The position numbers were made by a program, and so were the translations under genes. From Azolla caroliniana (lineage: Eukaryota; Polypodiophyta), in assembly GCA_043228905.1 (NCBI GenBank), contig JBHGNT010000014.1, positions 4,340,001-4,404,000 of the forward strand: a stretch of DNA of 64,000 nt, read 5' to 3'. Below, one piece after another: positions 53,186 through 63,352 of this stretch; the stretch's first letter is position 1, and each line of letters begins with the position of its first letter. Below the pieces are notes generated by a model. It was not told the origin of the DNA. It saw only the letters and a list, made by a program, of their open reading frames with translations, and made no database searches.

Positions 53186-53449
53186 TGTTGAACACAGTGC
53201 TCGGCCACCACCGAGGAATAGGATCAACTCACAGAAAACAGGAAATACAAAATGCACGAAGACAATAGAGAGAAGAGTACACAGGATGTTTTACGTGGAA
53301 AACCCTAAATGGGAAAAAACCACGGGAGTCCTCGAACTCCAACTATCACTATAAACAGAGATGTACAATGGTGAAGCTACAAGGCAACAACCTTGAGCTC
53401 ACTGTCTTCGCCACAGGCGGCGGTAATACACAGAGGCAACGACCTCTTC

Positions 53450-53483
<34 letters not shown>

Positions 53484-53831
53484 TGCTCACTTAGCTCCCT
53501 CTAAGTGGAAAACCAGAAAAATGAGTAACAACTACAAAACTGTTTGCCCTAAGTCATATTTATACACATATGACTTTCGGGCTATTTACAAATATAGCCT
53601 CAAGGGCCCTTGGCAAACATATTCACAAATATGTCCCCGCATCCGGATCTCTCTCCGGGTACATTCGTCATCCGGCTCCGTAGCCGGGGTCTTCATCATC
53701 CGGCTCCGTAGCCGGGGTCTTCATCATCCGGATCCGGAACCGGGTCTTCATCATCCGGCTCCGGAACCGGGTCTTCATTCCCGATTCCCGGACATCTGAC
53801 CATCCCATCCGGAGGGACCGTAATCCCAACA
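53186..53831 (-). repeat. 5' LTR of nested Copia element (646 bp)
   Basis: Pairs with 48459-49105. It differs by a shorter CT run, a few bases, and the order of the 27-28-bp minirepeats (about 53670-53780). Confidence 0.9.
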
Positions 53832-54299
53832 AGAATCGACATAGGAGTCGATTAGTCGGCTCATCAACTGAGGTTAATAAGAATAATCATAATGAAAGCT
53901 ATGTTTGTAAATAGCCCATACTATGTATGAGTATAAATATACATAGGGCAAACATAGTCCTTGTAGTGTAGAACATAACGAAGCATTGTACAGAGCATAA
54001 CAAATATTGAGAAAGTAAGAAGAGAGAGAGCGCGAGAGAGAGTGATGGCACAGTTCTGAGAAACTTGCCAAGAACCCTAAGTGGGTATTCTCTGTTTATT
54101 ATCAGAGAGTTGTAACATGTTCTTTCTTTGTACTTTCCGTTCACATAGTGGAATATCTATTCCCGTGGTTTTCCCCTGTTTTAGGGTTTCCACGTAAATC
54201 TTGTGTACTGCGTGTTCTATCTACTTTGGTGTTTTCTATTTCCGTACTATATATTTGAGCATATCCTTCTCAAGATGTACGATCTCTTTCCTCACAAAC

Positions 54300-55443
54300 T
54301 GGTATCAGAGCTTGAGGTGCAATATTGGAAGGAGGTGTGAGCGGTTTTCTAGGTATGATAGTCCTAAACTCACATAACTACTCCAACTGGAAGATCTTCT
54401 GATTGTTAAAGATCTGTACGAGCCCATCGATAGAGAAGAAATGCCCACAATAGTATTAGAGTCAGAATGGAAACTCCTACACAGGAAGGCGGTCGCGAGC
54501 ATCAGAAAGTGTTTAGATGTGAGTGTCCTTCAGCATATGGTTAATGACACTAATGCCTACGAGATGTGGCAAAAGCTGTCAAGGTTGTATGCGAGGAAGA
54601 ATGCCCTCAACAAGACATCTTTTATGAGAAAGATAGTAAGGCCAAAGTACAGAAATGGATAAAGCATAGTGGTGTGCATCAATACATTTATGGGGCTAGT
54701 AAATCAACTTGTGGCAGCCAAGTTCCCCCTTGATGATGCTATGTAGGCCTTGTTGTTGTTGTGTACCCTGATGGACAGTTGGGAGAACTTGGTGATGACT
54801 CTCAACACCTCGTGTCAAGAAGAAAACGTGTCTCTACAAGTGGTAAAGACAAGTATTTTGAACGAAGAGAAAAGAAGGAAGGACAAGGGTGTCCTGTCCC
54901 AGTCAAATGCAAATGTGTTGCAACATTCGGGCAGAGGAAGAAGCAAACAGAGAAGTCCATAGAAGAGAAACTAATCTAATGCCATCGAACAGTTGGGAGA
55001 ACTTGATGATGATTCTCAACACCTCGTGTCAAGAAGAAAACGTGTCTCTACAAGTGGTAAATACAAGTATCTTGAATGAGGAGACAAGAAGGAAGGACAA
55101 GGGTGTCTTGTCCTAGTTGGATGAAAATGTGTTGCAACATTCAGGTAGAGGAAGAAGCAAATAGAGAAGTCCATAGAAGATAGACAAATCTAATGCAAGG
55201 TCCAACTCCATAGGTAAGCTAACATGCTTTTATTCTAGAAAATCTGGACACTTCCAGAAAGACTATTGACATCTTAAGAGAGACAAAGGCGTCTCAAATG
55301 ATGTCGAACCTAGAAAGATTTCTGAGGAAAATGGCACTTTGGCCGTGGCTACAAGAGAAGAGGAACTCCTGTTCATTTCCAAGCAAGCAAGTGCAAACCT
55401 TGGAAATGAAGAGTGCACCTGGGTGGTTGACTCCGGTGCATCA
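54300..55443 (+). pseudogene. Copia gag with truncated protease
   Basis: The primer site TGGTATCAGAGC (54300-54311) follows the split LTR. Gag resembles the intact family (DLLIVKDLYEPIDREEMP, VLQHMVNDTNAYEMWQKLS) with stops at 54660 and 54743. A 214-bp tandem duplication covers the end of Gag (agttgggagaacttg at 54777 and 54991). A decayed zinc knuckle (SGHFQKDY) lies near 55245. The protease start CTWVVDSGAS ends at 55443, where another LTR begins. Integrase and RT are gone. Confidence 0.75.
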
Positions 55444-55577
55444 TGTTGGCATAAAAGGTTGACTTCTTCCACTTTGTATCCCAGTGTGAACTCATCCAAA
55501 GTGTTGGGGCTTAGTATATAAGTGATAACCTAATGTTGTAAAGGTGCCTCAACTTCTGGATCATTCTTGTACAATGT

Positions 55578-55632
<55 letters not shown>

Positions 55633-55764
55633 TATTAACAAAGCTTCCATTAAAGCTAAAACCGTATATATGTTCTATTTATTCTCTTGCCTTCCTTCTG
55701 TGTTGTTTGCTGAGCACATACGACTGATCCTCACACATACGTTTCTGCACATATTCGATCTTCA
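55444..55764 (+). repeat. Copia 5' LTR, cutting the previous gag relic
   Basis: It starts TGTTGGCATAAAAGGTTGAC and ends near TTCA before a mutated primer site CGGTATCAGAGC (55767-55778). It contains a GA run (55579-55629). Same LTR family as the solo LTR at 44257-44542. Confidence 0.75.
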
Positions 55765-55863
55765 ACCGGTATCAGAGCGAGCCACGGCTGGGTGGCAACA
55801 AACAACAGAAAAAGCTGAAAGGAAAAGGACAAGGTCAATAAAATCTCATTTTCAAAGAAGAAC

Positions 55864-56520
55864 ATGGCTTCAACATTAGGAGTAGGAGTTGAAATCAGAA
55901 AATTCAATGGCAAAAACTTTGCCCTATGGAAGGAGATGATGCAGGACGTGTTGATCATCAGAAGACAAGTTGGAGCCGTTTGACATAGTGAAAAACCTGC
56001 TTCGATGATAGCCAAAGAGGGGAGATCTACAAATGAAATCGCACGATCCACCATCCGAATGCATCTAGCCGAAAACGTCTACTTCAACATGGCAAAAGAG
56101 AAAACAATGTTCTCATTGTGGGAGAAGCTACAAGCCGTGTACGAGAAGAAGTTCTCATCTTCAAAATTGATTTTGATCAAATAGTTGTTCAACATAAAGA
56201 TGAGAGAGACCGATCCGGCTACCTCCCACATCAACACATTCAGCTAGGTGTTGTCAGAACTCTCCTCACAAGGGATCAACTTCGAAGAAGAAGTCAAAGC
56301 TCTTGCCCTCCTATCGAGCTTACCAGCGAGTTGGGAGGTATTCTGCACGGCATATGCCAATAGCCGTCCGATCCTAAATATGGATGAGACGATTAGCCAA
56401 GTCCTAACCGAGGACATTCGGCGAAAATCGATGGGACTCACCATCGACGAGTCGGCAGAAGCCCATCACTTGACCAAGTTGATCGAGGGAACAAGCTCAC
56501 AAAACTGGTCGGAACAATAA
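55864..56520 (+). pseudogene. Copia gag fragment
   Basis: ATG at 55864 (MASTLGVGVEIRKFNGKNFA). It shows LWEKLQAVYEKKF and LLSSLPASWEVFCTAYANS, typical of Copia Gag (UBN2-like), with stops at 55981 and about 56180 and a frame change. No zinc knuckle or pol follows. 56521-56985 shows nothing recognisable except a repeated catcaatgactact phrase. Confidence 0.65.
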
Positions 56521-56985
56521 CCGATCAAGGAGCGACCATCAATGACTACTACTTGGCTCTGACTCTTCTACGATATTTCCGGAAGCAATGGGGAAACCAT
56601 CAATGACTACTCCAGAGGCTAGGCAAGGGAGTTTTCTTAGGGATATCTAATGAGCTTGGGAAAAATTCTTATCCAAGTAGCAAAAATTAGCTCCAAAATC
56701 TAGGAGTGCTAAGACATGTACTCGAGGGATACTTTTAGTACTAATAATTACTTGAGCTAGGAAGACATTGCCAACTTGCTTAGAGGGAATGGAACCACTA
56801 ATGGGCTACACAGATCTAGGGTTGTCCAACCAAATGGCTGCTATTTTGGTTGGACTTAGTCGTTTAACCCTTCTTCTAACTGACTAAGGACTTCAAATTT
56901 GTTCAATAGACTTGGGCTATTAGTACTATTAGGATTATCAGACACTCCTACTGAAATAGACTCTGGTTTAGTACAAGCTACTATT

Positions 56986-58371
56986 TGATTTACCTATCTT
57001 CTTGGCCTATGTGGATAGTTTATTGCGACATGCCCTTGTCCTCCACAGTAAAGACATAATCGATTTACTCGACGTCATTGCTTTTCTTCTTCCAACAATG
57101 GTCCACGGCGATGTGTGGTATCGATTTCCATCGGTGTTGGAGTATTTACCGGAGATGCACTATATGAATGCCTTGCAAATGGTTTTGCTATGACTGAGGC
57201 GTATGTGGGCTCCGACCTGGTCCTTGGCATTTGTAACTGGCGTTCCGAATGTCGTTCGAAAATCCGGTTATCGCATCGTACCGCTCGACTGATTGCCTCT
57301 GTGAGTGATTTTGGTTCTTTGGAGAAAGTCAGGAGTAAGTCTTTGACATCATTTCGTAGGCCGTATCAATTTGATTTACCTGTCTTCTTGGCCTATGTGG
57401 ATAGTTTATTGCGACATGCCCTTGTCCTCCACAATAAAGACATAATCGATTTACTCGATGTCATTGCTTTTCTTCTTCTGACAATGGTCCACGACGATGT
57501 GTGGTGTCGATTTCCATCGGTGTTGGAGTATTTGCCGGAGATGCACTATATGATTCCCTTGCAAATGGTTTTGCTACGACCGAGGCGTATGTGGGCTCCG
57601 ACCTGATCCTTGGCATTTGTAACTAGTGTTTCGAATGTTGTTCGAAAAGCCGGTTATCACATCGTACCACTCAACTGATTGCCTCTGTGAGCGATTTTGG
57701 TTCTTCGGAGAAAGTCAGGAGTAAGTCTTTGACATCATTTCGTAGGCCGTATCAAAATTGCTCCATCAATGCTTGATCATCCCATGGGATATCGGAGGCG
57801 AGTAGACGGAAATTTGTAGCGTAAGCAGAGGCTGGACGATCACCTTGACGTAATCATCGGATTTTGTTGATTGTCGTTCTTATGCTATTAGTATCTCCAG
57901 AACAAGCTTTAAACTCGCTTATAAACTCTTCAAAATTATTTAGTAATGGAGAACTTTTTTCCAACAACAGAGTGAACCATGCCAAAGTTGAGTTGCTCAG
58001 TAATGTATCGGTGATGTATCGGTGGTATATCGGGAAGGATGCATTTGAATGAATAATCGTACCCGATTAAGGAATCCTCTGAACTGTGATCGCGTTCCAT
58101 CGAATTTCATAGGAAGGCCGATCTTGGGCTCTTTATGAATCCCTTGAGTACTTGATCCTTGTTGTTGCAATACTACAATGGTTCCTTCAAGTTGTTGCAC
58201 GTGTAACGCTAACTCCCCATGTTGTTGTTGCACTTGCTACTTTTCTAAAGAGATTTGTTGAAGATCCCCCAACAGCCGTTGATTTTCTTGTTCCAATGCG
58301 ACAAACCTTTCTTTCAAGCACTATAGCTTTGAGAAAACAGATTGGTATTCTTGAGCTCTAACAATTGCCAT
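56986..58371 (-). pseudogene. Gypsy gag relic with duplicated zinc-knuckle region
   Basis: Reading leftward from an ATG at 58371 (MAIVRAQEYQ): a Gln-rich coiled stretch, EPKIGLPMKFDGTRSQFRGF, FIQMHPSRYTTDTS, then TPTPMEIDTTHRRGPL and the knuckle CLYCGGQGHVAINYP, in which the last Cys is Tyr. These are Ty3/Gypsy Gag features. A segment of about 380 bp holding the Gag end and knuckle is present twice (about 56988-57368, 57369-57757). Stops and shifts throughout; no pol. Confidence 0.7.
56988..57757 (-). repeat. About 380-bp tandem duplication in Gypsy gag
   Basis: ttggcctatgtggatagttt occurs at 57002 and 57388, and ggagatgcactatatga at 57151 and 57537, a period of about 386 bp. The two copies differ at scattered positions. 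Confidence 0.85.
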
Positions 58372-58548
58372 AGTATTGGAGGAAGGAATGATAAGAAGAT
58401 TGGTATGAAGGGAAGGAGGGATACAAAGCTTAAGACAATTCGGTTCAAATTGTGAAGGATAGTACTAGAGGCAACGAGAATTAGTACTAAAGATAGAGGA
58501 GAAGAATGAGGATTAGTACTAAGAAGGGAAAGAGTGTGAGAACCACGT

Positions 58549-58549
<1 letters not shown>

Positions 58550-58592
<43 letters not shown>

Positions 58593-58800
58593 TGATGACA
58601 ACAAGAAGTATATTATATTATATGAAGAATACAAGAACAACTAGGAGGCTTAAGACTGGCATTGAACCGAATTGGTTCGGAATAATGCCTTATGCCTCTA
58701 TTTATAGTGTTGTCAAGATTACTCTTGAAGTTTCTAGAAAGTTCCAGAGTAATCTAGAATATACATGAATTTCCTATAGAAATAATAAATGAAACTAATA
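58550..58800 (-). repeat. Gypsy LTR, minus strand (partner of 46173-46400)
   Basis: Upstream of the minus-strand gag. On the minus strand it has a TATA-like ctataaatagagg (58692-58704) and a GA run on the plus strand (58555-58589). It matches 46173-46400 inverted. Ends were not resolved. Confidence 0.6.
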
Positions 58801-58814
58801 TCTTTGTATTACAA

Positions 58815-58895
58815 TTCATGGTTTAATGGCAAGGGTTCAGCCCATGTAACACAAGGTCATGGGTTTGAATCCCTTTGGAGTCATACCACGCCAAA
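58815..58895 (+). mobile_element. Possible tRNA-derived SINE fragment
   Basis: tggtttaatggcaagggtt (A-box-like) and gggtttgaatccc (58861-58873, close to the B-box consensus) lie about 40 bp apart. No cloverleaf and no poly(A) tail, so not a tRNA gene. Confidence 0.35.
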
Positions 58896-59271
58896 TCATG
58901 ACACCGACAGAGTTCTATCAACCAAGCCTCGACTATGTCAATTACATCGATGCAGGTGAACTAAGAACATATGAAGAAGTGTTACCCCGTACGAGATGTA
59001 CGGAGAGTGAAGTGTGATGAGCGAGGGTTGAATGTTATCATGATGTTGTGTATGTGTAGGGGGTATAAATGTAGTTGTGAGTCTATACGTATGTGAACAC
59101 ATGCACATGTGTGTGCATGTGGATGGATACGAGGAGGTGTGAGTGAGTGTCCAGTATGAATGCTCAATGGGGCTTACACCCCTATGTATCTACCCCCTCT
59201 TGTACTATTTAACCCCTTATGGGGAATGAATGAAACATAAATGAATCATTTCTCTCTATCTATCTCTATTT

Positions 59272-59350
<79 letters not shown>

Positions 59351-59566
59351 CTTAATGTTGAACCCCTTGGGAGGGGGGTGGAGCCATTCTAGGCACCACC
59401 CCCCACCCCGCAATGCTTCTCAATGATTCTCAACATCTTCATCTCAATCTCTCTCACCATCATACTCTCCACCATCTTCACTATTCCACCATTTCTATCT
59501 TCGTCATCAATAATCATCATTACCATTAACCCTAACCCTAAAACCTACAACACCTTTCTTGGACAG
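58896..59566. other. Non-coding; long CT microsatellite and short telomere-like motif
   Basis: A nearly pure CT run spans 59273-59349. taaccctaaccctaaaacc (59526-59544) is three telomere-like repeats, too short to mean much. A TATA-like tactatttaacccc near 59204 hints at an LTR, but no ends were found. Gypsy pol text begins at 59567. Confidence 0.5.
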
Positions 59567-60418
59567 GTAGTGGAGAGCTTGACGGCATTCTATGCGGTAG
59601 TACATAAACGGAGCACCCCGTACTACCCACAAACCAACGGATTAGCTGAGTCAACAAACAAAACGCTACAGAATATCCTGCGCAAGATCGTCAATGAGAA
59701 TCGGATAGATTGGGACACGAAGCTGCACAGTGCGCTCTGGGCTTACCGGACAACGTACAAAACAAGCATCCGAACAACGCCGTTCCGGTTAGCATTCGGA
59801 TTAGAGGCAGTCATGCCGATTGAGTTCTAGGTACCGAGCTTACAGATCTAGATTCGGGAACGACTTAATGAAAAGGAATCGGAGGCAATTCGGTTAGCAG
59901 CTCTGTGTGAACTAGAAGAACACCGATTAGCGAGTATCGTGCACCTAGAACTAGAGTAGTAATGAAGAAAGGCGTTTGTGGATCGCCACCGGAAAGGAAA
60001 TGAAAAGATGCTTGGAATCGGCAAGCCGGTACTAGTGTTCCAGACCCGGATGGGAAAGATGCCTGGGAAACTACGGTTTCGGTGGACCGGACCGTACTAG
60101 ATCACACGCGAATTCAATGGATCCTACCAGTTAGGGACACTTGTCGGCGAAGTCCTAGGTAAGTGGGTCAATGGATTTTGACTACAGCCATACAAGGGAC
60201 CCATGCCGAGGAACCCTTTTGAACAAGGGAAGGCCGATGCCGAACCAGAGACCGGAATACCGGAAACAACGACAACCCGATTAGCAATCGGCAACAACAA
60301 AGCCGGTAAGGGGGACAAAGAGCCGGCACACGGGCTGGATAAGAGGACGACAAACCGTCACGAGGCCGGAAAGATTCCTTATTCGGGTAAGGGTCCGGTA
60401 GGACCGGAGGCGAATTAA
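59567..60418 (+). pseudogene. Gypsy A relative: integrase and pol C-terminus
   Basis: Close to residues from about 1610 to the end of the Gypsy A polyprotein: RSTPYYPQTNGLAEST (catalytic Glu kept), ALWAYRTTYKTSIRTTPFRL, GLEAVMPIEF, GKPVLVFQTRMGKMPGKL, then LGTLVGEVLGKWVNGF. It has an extra hydrophilic tail of about 70 codons ending at 60418. It is in one frame throughout with seven in-frame stops, the first at 59828-59830. The part upstream of 59567 is missing. Confidence 0.85.
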
Positions 60419-60557
60419 CCTAATAATCAAATATTTAAAAAAAAAAATAAAAAAAATAAAAAAATTGAAACGAATCAAAGAAATCATGGAAAGGAGTAGT
60501 GGGAATGGCCATGCAAACGAGGAGTAAAGAGGCACTTCGAAAAGGTACGAGGAGGCT
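60419..60557 (+). other. A-rich spacer between pol and third ORF
   Basis: A run of A with a few T (60432-60467) lies just past the pol stop, in the same place as the A/G run in Gypsy A (17455-17490). The rest is unremarkable. Confidence 0.6.
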
Positions 60558-62326
60558 ATGAATAGGGCATTAAAACACCGCCACATGGCACGTAATGCTA
60601 TTATAGTACACGACCTGCACATGCGTAGGCTCGAAAAAGGTGCCAAGATGCAGAGAGAAAAACCCCCACGTATTGAAACCTTCTCCTTTCGCGAACCAAG
60701 GAGAACAGACGCAAACAGCCGCGTGAAGATCAATCGAAGAGAGCTCGCGCACAGAGAACCCCCTCACTCAGAACTTTCTCCCTCACACTCTCTCCACCGT
60801 CAAACCTCGCCAACGCTCTCCGACCTCGACGCAGAGATGGACTGCCAAACACTGTCTAAAGCTGCCAAGAAATGGCTACGACAACACGGACTGGAGGGTT
60901 TCTTGACAATCATGGAGGTGGAGCTACACAAGGAGGCCGAAACGATTATCAAAGAAATTGACACAGAGGTGATCACAGAGGAGGCGATCCATGCATTAAC
61001 AGGCCTTCCGGAGGGGGGCATCTATACGATCGACAATCCTACCTCCGAGCAGCTCATCAAATATTTCGGTGAGTATTCTCTCGCTAGCAAGGGCTACAGG
61101 ACACAGGGCGGCGAAGATCTGTTATTCCGCAAAATTTCCCGTGTACTCCATGAGTTCGGTCATGTATACCCTCGACCCCCCGTTATGCCTCAAAACTGAG
61201 CAGGCTTGATTATCGCAACGTACGAAGGGGTCAAGGTGGATTGGCCAGTGCTGATTGATACCGTAAGAGGTAAGGAAGGCAAAGAAGGCCAGAAAATATG
61301 GCATGTGGTGACGCAATGGCTCACCCTATTGGCGCCACCTGTCGAGCCCGCCCAGACCAAGAAACGGGGAAGAGCAACGGACGACACCCCGAAACCTGCT
61401 TCAAAACGGAAACAGCTGTTGGCCTCCAAGGCCACTAAGGGGAAGACGGTCGACGTAGAGAAGGCGGCAAAGGAGCGTGCCAACCGGAAGCGGTTGACGG
61501 ACACGCACGAGGAGACACCGGCACGACCCTTGAAGAGCCCACTCCACCGACCGGTGCAGCAAGAAACGGACACCCTGGCGGCAAGAATGAATGCCAAGAC
61601 TCAGGAGGAGGAAACGGAGGAAGAGCCTACGGAGCACCTCTAGCGGCGGCCAGTGAAGAGGACCGTAGAATCAGTCGGGAAGCGTTCAGACCCACAGAAT
61701 GATGGAACGCTCGCAACCCACACTGAGAATCCCACGCCAAGGGAGGCACCGGAACCAGTTCAGATGGAACCGGTCACAGAAGTCCCTGCACAACAGGCAG
61801 CACCGGCAAGCCTCGTAACTCAAGAGCCGGTTATACAAATGCCAACCTCCTCAGTCGGCCAAGAACAAGCAGACAAGGAGCGGCCAACTAAAACACACCC
61901 AGAACCGGAACGGCAAAGTGGTCAGCAGGCAGAACCAGAAGTGCAACTCGACGCAGTAAGGCGGGACCAGCCACCGGCAAGTGAACCCATCAGCCAACCG
62001 GCCGTGCAGACGCAACAACAGGGCACCGGCAGCCAATGGCTCTGGTGGATAGGAGGACAAATTGCCGGGGTAGTCGGATACATAGAGGCGGAAGAAAGAG
62101 CGCAGACAGAACGGTTGCTTGTCACAACCGATGAACTGGAGACGGCCTGGTCAAGGATCCGGTGCCTCGAACAAGACTTGGATCGGGTCACTGAAGACAT
62201 GGCCAAAATGGCCTTAACCGCAACACAGATCCAAGCACCGGTGACTCCGGTGGATGTACATACGAATAAGACCCCGGAGACAGAAACTGTTCCAAAGAAA
62301 GATGTGGCATAAGCCCAAGAGCTTGC

Positions 62327-63352
62327 TGACGGGAACTAAACGCTCCGTATGCGCAATGCTCAGCCACAACTGAGCTTAGAATCATACACAGAAAACGGGA
62401 AAGGTGAAGACACAACACAGAGGAGAGAAAAGTATACAGGATGTTTAACGTGGAAAACCCTGAGAGGGAAAAAACCACGGGAGTCCACAGACTCCAAACT
62501 ATCACTATATCACAATGATTACAACAGTGAGCCCACGGAGGCAACGACCTCGCGCTCATGACCTTCGCCACAGGCAGCGGTTACAACAGAGGCAACGACG
62601 TCTTCCTCTCTCTCTCACTCTCTGTACACTGTTACACACACTCTCTTCTTACGCCAACAAGAATGACAACGACTACTACATAAAAGTTTGCCCTAAGTCA
62701 TATTTATACTAATATGACTTTTCGGCTATTTACAAATATAGCCTCGATGGACTCTCAGAAACATATTTATGAATATGTCTCTTCATCCGGTGAGCACTCC
62801 TCACCGGGTCTTCACCATCCGGCTCTCCGTAGCCAGGTACTCCTCATCCGGTTCTCACCGGGTCTGCACCATCTAGCTCTCCGTAGCCAGGTACTCCTCA
62901 TCCATTTCTCACCGGGTCTACACCATCCGGCTCTTCGTAGCCGGGTACTCCTCATCCGGTTCTCACCGGGTCTTCACCATCCGGCTCTCCGTAGCCGGGT
63001 ACTCCTCATCCGGTTCTCATCGGGTCTGCACCATCCGGCTCTCCGTAGCCGGGTACTCCTCATCCGGTTCTCACCGGGTCTGCACCATTCGGCTCTCCGT
63101 AATCGGGTACTCCTCATCCGGTTCTCACCGGGTCTGCACCATCCGGCTCTCCGTAGCCGGGTACTCCTCATCCGGTTCTCACTGGGTCTTCACCATCCGG
63201 CTCTCCGTAGCCGGGTACTCCTCATCCGGTTCTCACCGGGTTTGCACCATCCGGCCGGTTCTCACCGGGTCTGCACCATCCGGCTCTCCGTAGCCGGGTA
63301 CTCCTCATCCGGTTCTTCTCCCTTCCCATCTGGAGGGACCTGTCTCCCAACA
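62327..63352 (-). mobile_element. Copia solo LTR (1026 bp) with internal minisatellite
   Basis: Perfect CTTGC duplication on both sides (62322-62326, 63353-63357). On the minus strand it runs from TGTTGGGAGACAGGTCCCTC to a CA end at 62327. It shares with 48459/53186 the gtttaacgtggaaaaccct, aaaaccacgggagtcc and gccctaagtcatatttatac blocks. No internal region, so it is a solo LTR. Most of its extra length is a 54-bp tandem repeat. The long frame across it (62714-63556) is due to unit lengths divisible by three and is not a gene. Confidence 0.9.
62790..63325 (-). repeat. 54-bp minisatellite, about ten units, inside the solo LTR
   Basis: ccgtagccaggtactcctca-type starts fall at 62827, 62881 and 62935 and on to about 63290, spaced 54 bp. 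Each unit is two 27-bp halves rich in CCGG. One unit near 63255 is shortened. The 27-28-bp minirepeats in the LTRs at 48459 and 53186 are the same kind of sequence with about four copies. Confidence 0.85.

Larger units (their letters stand above)
48459..53831 (-). mobile_element. Copia element, nearly full length, damaged (5373 bp)
   Basis: LTRs are 48459-49105 (3') and 53186-53831 (5'), with a primer site (53171-53182), a polypurine tract (49106-49123, inverted) and a perfect AGAAT target duplication (48454-48458, 53832-53836). Same family as 3036-8363, with closely similar protein and LTR start, but the rest of the LTR differs. The gag-pol is broken at three places. The target is another Copia LTR. 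Confidence 0.95.
48201..54296 (+). mobile_element. Copia 5' LTR split by a nested element
   Basis: The left part is 48201-48458, starting TGTTAGGAATATGTCCCTCC. The right part is 53832-54296, with the shared TATA block (gagtataaatatacatagggc, about 53920-53940) and end CTCACA before a primer site. The two were joined across agaat before the nested element arrived, giving an LTR of about 718 bp. Its own gag follows at 54300. Confidence 0.75.

Noticed and set aside
59241-59426. Ser/Leu-repeat ORF
   Set aside because: Translation of the CT microsatellite at 59273-59349.
59526-59544. Interstitial telomere repeat
   Set aside because: Only about three CCCTAA-like units, one imperfect; expected by chance in AT-rich DNA.
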